A DNA stretch of 9,455 nt, from positions 1 through 9,455 of the forward strand of contig JALOOS010000039.1 of assembly GCA_025454275.1 (NCBI GenBank), in the 5' to 3' direction. This document shows, piece after piece, positions 6,487-9,455 of this stretch (position 1 is the stretch's first letter; every line of letters starts with the position of its first letter). Source of the stretch: Desulfobacterales bacterium (GTDB lineage: Bacteria > Desulfobacterota > Desulfobacteria > Desulfobacterales > SpSt-501). The notes under the pieces are model-generated. The model saw only the letters and a list, made by a program, of their open reading frames with translations, was not told where the DNA came from and searched no databases. The translations under genes and the position numbers were made by a program.

Positions 6487-6491
6487 CCTCC
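6487..6491 (-). promoter_or_regulatory. nfnA: Shine-Dalgarno that fixes the nfnA start
   Basis: GGAGG on the minus strand, 6 bases before ATG 6478-6480 (intervening GAGCCC). The alternative ATG at 6511-6513 has only AAGTCGG upstream. This favours the shorter protein. Confidence 0.75.
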
Positions 6492-6517
6492 ATGCGGTGA
6501 ATTCGAAACGCATCCGA

Positions 6518-6560
6518 CTTATAAGGAGATGATATTCTCAAATCATGCAGCCCAAATCAA
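6518..6560 (-). promoter_or_regulatory. Candidate promoter elements for nfnAB
   Basis: Two alternatives are visible on the minus strand. One is TTGATT (6555-6560) with 17 bases to GAATAT (6532-6537). The other is a good -10, TATAAG (6518-6523), with only poor -35 matches at proper spacing. This stretch is clearly AT-richer than the rest of the window, as expected for a promoter. Which element is used cannot be decided from sequence. Confidence 0.4.
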
Positions 6561-6663
6561 GCCTAAAGCGATCGGCCCTCTCAAAATAACGACGCTGTTT
6601 CAGAGGGATCCCGTCGGAATAGGGAACCTGCCGGGAGGGCGATGCGGAGAGCGGTCCGTCAGG

Positions 6664-6692
6664 TTGAAATCCGATGCCGGCGGTGCTACACG
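6664..6692 (+). promoter_or_regulatory. Candidate promoter for the tatD operon
   Basis: TTGAAA (6664-6669, five of six to the -35 consensus) and TACACG (6687-6692, three of six to the -10) are separated by 17 bases. Transcription would start near 6699, leaving a leader of about 67 bases before ATG 6766, or almost none before ATG 6706. The -10 is weak. A small inverted repeat GCTAC (6685-6689) / GTAGC (6699-6703) overlaps it. Confidence 0.3.
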
Positions 6693-6765
6693 GAAATGGT
6701 AGCCCATGAAACGAAGGGACCCTCCGGACTCCGTCCTGTTGACGCATTGGGCTGCGCCCGAATTC

Positions 6766-7587
6766 ATGCTTCCTCTATTCGACAGCCACTGCCACCTGGA
6801 CGACCCCGCCTACCGGGATGATCTGGAAGGGGTGTTCGAACGGGCCCGCACCGCCGGGGTCGACCGGATGATGACGATCGGCGTCACGCTCGAAACCTCC
6901 CGCAAGTCCGTCGGCCTCGCCAACGCCCGGCCGGGCGTCTATGCCTCGGTGGGGGTTCACCCCCATGACACCAAGGAGTGCAGCGATGGGGTCCTGGGGT
7001 CGCTGGCGGAGTTGGCCAAAAATCCGGCCGTACGCGCCTGGGGCGAGATCGGACTTGACTTCAACCGCATGTATTCCCCGCGGGAGGAGCAGGAGCAGTG
7101 GTTCGTCCGGCAGCTCGAGACCGCACGCGAGCTCGACCTGCCGCTGATCTTCCACGAGCGTGACAGCGGTGGACGGTTCTTTGAGCTTTTGCGCACCTGC
7201 CCGCCGCCGGCGGGGGCGGCCGTGCTCCACTGCTTCAGCGGCACCCGCTCCGAGCTCCGGGGCTATCTCGACATGGGCTACTATATCGGGATCACCGGCA
7301 TCCTGACGTTGAAAGAGCGCGGAGAGCCTTTGAGGAAAATGGCGGCCGAGATCCCTTCCGACCAGATCCTGGTCGAAACCGACGCCCCTTATCTCACCCC
7401 CGAGCCCGAACGCCGTCGCCACCGCCGCAACGAGCCGGCCTTCGTGCGATCGGTACTGCTCAAGCTCGCCGAGATCCGGCGGGCGGATCCCCGGGAGCTG
7501 GCGCGCCGGGTCTACGACAACACCTGCCGCCTCTACCGGATCACAGCGGATGCGGGAGACGCGCATGCGAAGCGCCCGCCCGCCTGA
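6766..7587 (+). CDS. tatD: TatD-family metal-dependent hydrolase / deoxyribonuclease
   Basis: A 273-residue TIM-barrel hydrolase of the TatD (PF01026) family; characterised members are metal-dependent 3'-5' exonucleases, and bacteria often have several paralogues (TatD, YcfH, YjjV). All expected metal ligands are present: H8 and H10 (FDSHCHLDD), E94 (WGEIGLDF), H130 (LIFHERDS), H155 (VLHCFSG) and D206 (VETDAPYLTP). Length is typical. ATG 6766 gives the standard N-terminus (MLPLFDSHCHL) but has no clear Shine-Dalgarno. An in-frame ATG at 6706 would add 20 residues unlike the family; it has GGAAA at 6692-6696 and cannot be excluded. It heads a likely four-gene operon; the next gene overlaps its 3' end. 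The closest paralogue name is uncertain, so read tatD as the family symbol. Confidence 0.9.
   Translation: MLPLFDSHCHLDDPAYRDDLEGVFERARTAGVDRMMTIGVTLETSRKSVGLANARPGVYASVGVHPHDTKECSDGVLGSLAELAKNPAVRAWGEIGLDFNRMYSPREEQEQWFVRQLETARELDLPLIFHERDSGGRFFELLRTCPPPAGAAVLHCFSGTRSELRGYLDMGYYIGITGILTLKERGEPLRKMAAEIPSDQILVETDAPYLTPEPERRRHRRNEPAFVRSVLLKLAEIRRADPRELARRVYDNTCRLYRITADAGDAHAKRPPA
7554..7558 (+). promoter_or_regulatory. Shine-Dalgarno inside the tatD end that favours start 7565
   Basis: GGGAG lies 6 bases before ATG 7565 and within the last codons of tatD. The in-frame ATGs at 7550 and 7616 have no comparable element at proper distance. Confidence 0.5.
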
Positions 7588-8005
7588 AGCCTGCTCCCGG
7601 AGCCCCCTCACGGGCATGCGCTGCGGGCTCATCTTCCTTGCCGCCCTCAGCGGTGCGCCGCAGTCGACCCCGGCCTTGGCCGGACCCGCCTTCAAGATGG
7701 CCGACGCCCTCGTCTGCACCATCGAAACATCGACCCAGGGCGCCGAAATCGGGAAAAAAATATCCCTCTACGGCCTGACGACCGCTACCCCCAAGGCGGT
7801 TTTCGAAAACCACATCCGCTCCTCGATGACGCGGCTCTTCGAGTCCGACTCCACCCTCGTCATCCAGCTCGTCGCGGCCGTGAGCGGCAGCGTCGACACC
7901 ATTGTTATCGACAAACAGAGCGGCCGGTTCGCCCACATCGCCGCAGGTGCTTTTCCGGCCGAGATCCACGCCCTCTCCGAAACCGGCACCTGCCGCTCCG
8001 AGTGA
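7565..8005 (+). CDS. Small secreted protein of unknown function
   Basis: I do not recognise a family. From ATG 7565 it is 146 residues. Residues 19-39 (RCGLIFLAALSGAPQSTPALA) look like a Sec signal peptide core ending in an ALA cleavage site, preceded by an arginine-bearing n-region. No lipobox is seen. The mature part of about 107 residues has alternating hydrophobic and polar positions suggesting a beta-rich fold (for example LVIQLVAAVSGSVDTIVID). It keeps only two cysteines, one near each end (C51 and C143), which could form a disulfide in the periplasm. The start overlaps tatD by 23 bases and is supported by GGGAG at 7554-7558; ATG 7616 would give a shorter, more canonical signal peptide, ATG 7550 a longer one. 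The next gene begins 17 bases after the stop. Secretion is inferred; function is unknown. Confidence 0.72.
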   Translation: MRSARPPEACSRSPLTGMRCGLIFLAALSGAPQSTPALAGPAFKMADALVCTIETSTQGAEIGKKISLYGLTTATPKAVFENHIRSSMTRLFESDSTLVIQLVAAVSGSVDTIVIDKQSGRFAHIAAGAFPAEIHALSETGTCRSE

Positions 8006-8022
8006 GGGTGTCGAGGTGTTAG

Positions 8023-8733
8023 ATGCCTGATTCATCGCCGGCTCCCGCAGCCTGGCTCACGGGGTGGATGCGGGCTGAAAAAATCGCCCTCTGGGGTGCG
8101 GCCGATCTCAGGGGATTTGCGACACCCCCGGATGAGACCGGGGCGGGATTTCCCCGCGCCCTTGCATTCGCCATTCCCATGGACCCGCACATAATGGCCG
8201 GGATCCGCAACGGGCCCACCTTGAAATATGCGGATGAGTATGCCCGCGTGAACGGTCGCATCAATGAGGTGTCCCTGGCCTTGGCCGCCGAGATCAAGGC
8301 GCGGGGGTTTCGCGCCAGGCCGCTGGCCGCATCGAGCCGCACCGACCCGGTTGCGATCATGGGGGATTTCCCGCATAAAACCGCGGCGACCCGGGCAGGC
8401 CTGGGCTGGATCGGCCGCCACTGCCAGCTGATCACGCGGCCGTTCGGATCATGGGTGCGGCTGGGGACCGTTTTCACGGACCTCGAGCCGGCGACGGGGC
8501 CGCCGGTCGAGAGAGGCTTCTGCGGGGAATGCACGCGCTGCGTCGAGGCCTGTCCGGCCCGGGCATTGAAAGGCCCTGCCTGGTATCCCGGAATCCCCCG
8601 CGAGGAGCTCCTGGACGTCCACGCCTGCGACCGGTGGAAAAAGGAGCACTACTTCCAGTTCCATAAGGGCCATAATTGCGGAATCTGCTCTGCCGTCTGT
8701 CCTTACGGATTGAGGCAGCTGAAAAAACGATGA
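8023..8733 (+). CDS. Short QueG-like protein with two [4Fe-4S] clusters
   Basis: A 236-residue protein related to epoxyqueuosine reductase QueG and to corrinoid-dependent reductive dehalogenases, but shorter than QueG (about 350-380 residues) and without its C-terminal HEAT-like domain. The region HKTAATRAGLGWIGRHCQLI matches the conserved core of the family (QueG: AARAGLGWIGK). The ferredoxin-like part has C167, C170, C173, C177 (CGECTRCVEACP), C202 (HACDRW) and C219, C222, C226 (CGICSAVCP), eight cysteines as needed for two [4Fe-4S] clusters. By eye, the position of the QueG catalytic Asp is occupied by a non-acidic residue, so true epoxyqueuosine reductase activity is doubtful. Start ATG 8023 follows GAGGTG (8013-8018). 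Its stop overlaps the start of the GNAT gene by 4 bases. The cofactor (cobalamin in QueG) and substrate are unknown. Cytoplasmic. Confidence 0.85.
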   Translation: MPDSSPAPAAWLTGWMRAEKIALWGAADLRGFATPPDETGAGFPRALAFAIPMDPHIMAGIRNGPTLKYADEYARVNGRINEVSLALAAEIKARGFRARPLAASSRTDPVAIMGDFPHKTAATRAGLGWIGRHCQLITRPFGSWVRLGTVFTDLEPATGPPVERGFCGECTRCVEACPARALKGPAWYPGIPREELLDVHACDRWKKEHYFQFHKGHNCGICSAVCPYGLRQLKKR

Positions 8734-9275
8734 ATGCCGCCATCAAGGACTTCAGCCGCTGCTCTCCCGCCGGACTTTACGCCCTATATCGGGAGGTCTA
8801 CTCTTCATCGACCGGCATGAGCGAAACCCTGGAGGAAAAGTACCCCTCCATCGGTGATTTTATCGAAGCGATCACCGCCCTGCAGCGCCTGCCGGGAGCC
8901 GTGGCGCTGGCGGCGGAGATCGACGGGGCGCCGGGGGCCTTCCTGACCCTCCAGCCGCGGACCCCCTGCCGGCTACGCCACACGGCCGACCTCAACATGG
9001 GGGTGGCCTCGGCCGCGAGGGGCCGGGGGCTCGGCCGCCTGATTCTTGAGGCAGGGCTCGCGCGGGCGTCGCGCTCCCCCGAGATCGAGATCATCTATCT
9101 CATGGTGCGTTCAGACAATCTGCCGGCGATCCGCCTCTACGAGACGGCGGGCTTCGAGCGGCTGGTGCTCCTTGAGCGGGATACGAAGATCGACTCCTCC
9201 TACTACAACGGCCTTCTGATGCGCCGGTTCGTGACTTCACCGGTCGTTGGAAAACAAGAAATCGCCCCTCGATGA
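8730..9275 (+). CDS. GNAT-family N-acetyltransferase, substrate unknown
   Basis: A 181-residue cytoplasmic acetyl-CoA-dependent transferase. Motif A, which holds the pyrophosphate of CoA, is seen in VASAARGRGLGRLILEAGL (RGRGLG at 97-102). Motif B follows as YLMVRSDNLPAIRLYETAGF, with N130 and Y137 in the usual places, Y137 being the common general acid. The N-terminal third (residues 1-60) is less typical. ATG 8730 overlaps the previous stop as ATGA, the usual sign of translational coupling; an upstream in-frame start would lie within the QueG-like gene. Substrates of such enzymes range from protein N-termini and tRNA bases to small amines, and nothing here decides. It is last in the tatD operon. 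Confidence 0.88.
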   Translation: MNAAIKDFSRCSPAGLYALYREVYSSSTGMSETLEEKYPSIGDFIEAITALQRLPGAVALAAEIDGAPGAFLTLQPRTPCRLRHTADLNMGVASAARGRGLGRLILEAGLARASRSPEIEIIYLMVRSDNLPAIRLYETAGFERLVLLERDTKIDSSYYNGLLMRRFVTSPVVGKQEIAPR

Positions 9276-9276
9276 C

Positions 9277-9326
9277 AAAAAAGGAAGGGGGATCGGTAAT
9301 GATCTGCTCGGTTTTCAAGGTCCCCC
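9277..9326 (-). terminator. Possible terminator of a minus-strand gene entering from the right
   Basis: On the minus strand GGGGGA (9321-9326) can pair with TCCCCC (9287-9292), enclosing 28 bases that contain a second small hairpin (GATC-ATTACC-GATC). The stem is followed by TTCCTTTTTTG (9276-9286), a good T-tract. The long loop makes the stem weaker than a standard terminator. It lies between the convergent GNAT gene and the putative gene end at 9402. Confidence 0.45.
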
Positions 9327-9397
9327 GGCGCGAGTCCACGTCGGGTATTTTTCCCGGACATAACCGAATGGCGGATGAAGCGGCCGTGCGGGTCGAT

Positions 9398-9421
9398 GGC
9401 CCTAATAGAGAAGATAGGGCC
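9398..9421. repeat. 7-bp inverted repeat overlapping the putative minus-strand stop
   Basis: GGCCCTA (9398-9404) and TAGGGCC (9415-9421) are perfect inverted copies around a 10-base, A/G-rich loop. It includes the TAG stop read on the minus strand at 9402-9404. No T-run follows on either strand, so its role is unclear. Confidence 0.4.
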
Positions 9422-9455
9422 TGCTCTTCCGGCGGAACTCCTCCAGCTGCGGCTG
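9402..9455 (-). CDS. Possible C-terminal end of an unidentified minus-strand gene (partial)
   Basis: Read from the right edge on the minus strand, 17 codons (QPQLEEFRRKSRPYLLY) run to TAG at 9402-9404. The composition is that of an ordinary amphipathic protein end, unlike the Gly/Pro/Ala-rich reading on the plus strand. A terminator-like hairpin with T-tract lies downstream (9277-9326), consistent with a real gene. Too little is visible to name a family. Confidence 0.35.
   Translation of the reverse strand, partial: QPQLEEFRRKSRPYLLY

Noticed and set aside
5644..6702. 352-codon plus-strand open frame opposite nfnA
   Set aside because: Shadow composition, no motif, overlaps the secure nfnA gene.
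6600..6765. Riboswitch (cobalamin- or glycine-like) ahead of tatD
   Set aside because: Short resemblances such as GGAGAG and GGTTGAAATCC occur, but the conserved core order (for example the B12 box) is missing.
9299..9455. Plus-strand gene starting at ATG 9299 behind GGAAGGGGG
   Set aside because: Good SD-like string, but the encoded residues are Gly/Pro/Ala/Arg-rich with no domain-like pattern, and the same bases fit better as a minus-strand terminator and gene end.
1..9455. Mobile element, CRISPR, tRNA, rRNA or prophage content
   Set aside because: No transposase, integrase, regularly spaced repeats or cloverleaf-like sequence was found on reading both strands.

Overview
The window is a GC-rich, densely packed stretch of bacterial chromosome. 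Lnt (apolipoprotein N-acyltransferase) indicates a diderm cell. The electron-bifurcating NfnAB transhydrogenase and an iron-sulfur QueG-like protein indicate an anaerobe. Together with codon use and gene content this fits best with a Desulfobacterota (deltaproteobacterial) species, but that is inference because no rRNA or other marker is present.

Layout. (1) 1-1952, + strand: the 3' end of lnt, then prfB (release factor 2) with its in-frame UGA and +1 programmed frameshift, then an HD-domain hydrolase 7 bases behind prfB. The three look like one transcript. (2) 2054-3964, + strand: a PiT-family phosphate permease and its DUF47/PhoU-like partner, a classic phosphate uptake pair. (3) 3965-4143: a gene-free spacer with a hairpin, a degenerate 8-bp tandem repeat and an intrinsic terminator that serves the minus strand. 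(4) 6480-4144, - strand: nfnA then nfnB, which together exchange electrons between NADH, NADPH and ferredoxin. (5) 6481-6765: a divergent intergenic region with weak promoter-like elements for both sides. (6) 6766-9275, + strand: tatD-type metal-dependent DNase, a small secreted protein of unknown function, a short QueG-like double [4Fe-4S] protein and a GNAT acetyltransferase, tightly spaced or overlapping, so probably one operon. (7) 9276-9455: a convergent spacer with a probable minus-strand terminator and what may be the last 17 codons of a gene entering from the right on the minus strand.

How they work together: the modules are mostly independent housekeeping functions (lipoprotein maturation, translation termination, phosphate uptake, redox balancing, nucleic-acid or tRNA-related chemistry). 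I see no mobile element, CRISPR array, tRNA, rRNA or phage gene, and no convincing new multi-gene system. The points most worth a second look are the RF2 frameshift site with a degraded internal Shine-Dalgarno, a hairpin that places the prfB stop codon in its bulge directly ahead of the HD gene, the extra C-terminal cysteines of NfnA, the QueG-like protein without the usual catalytic Asp, and the small repeat array after the phosphate genes.
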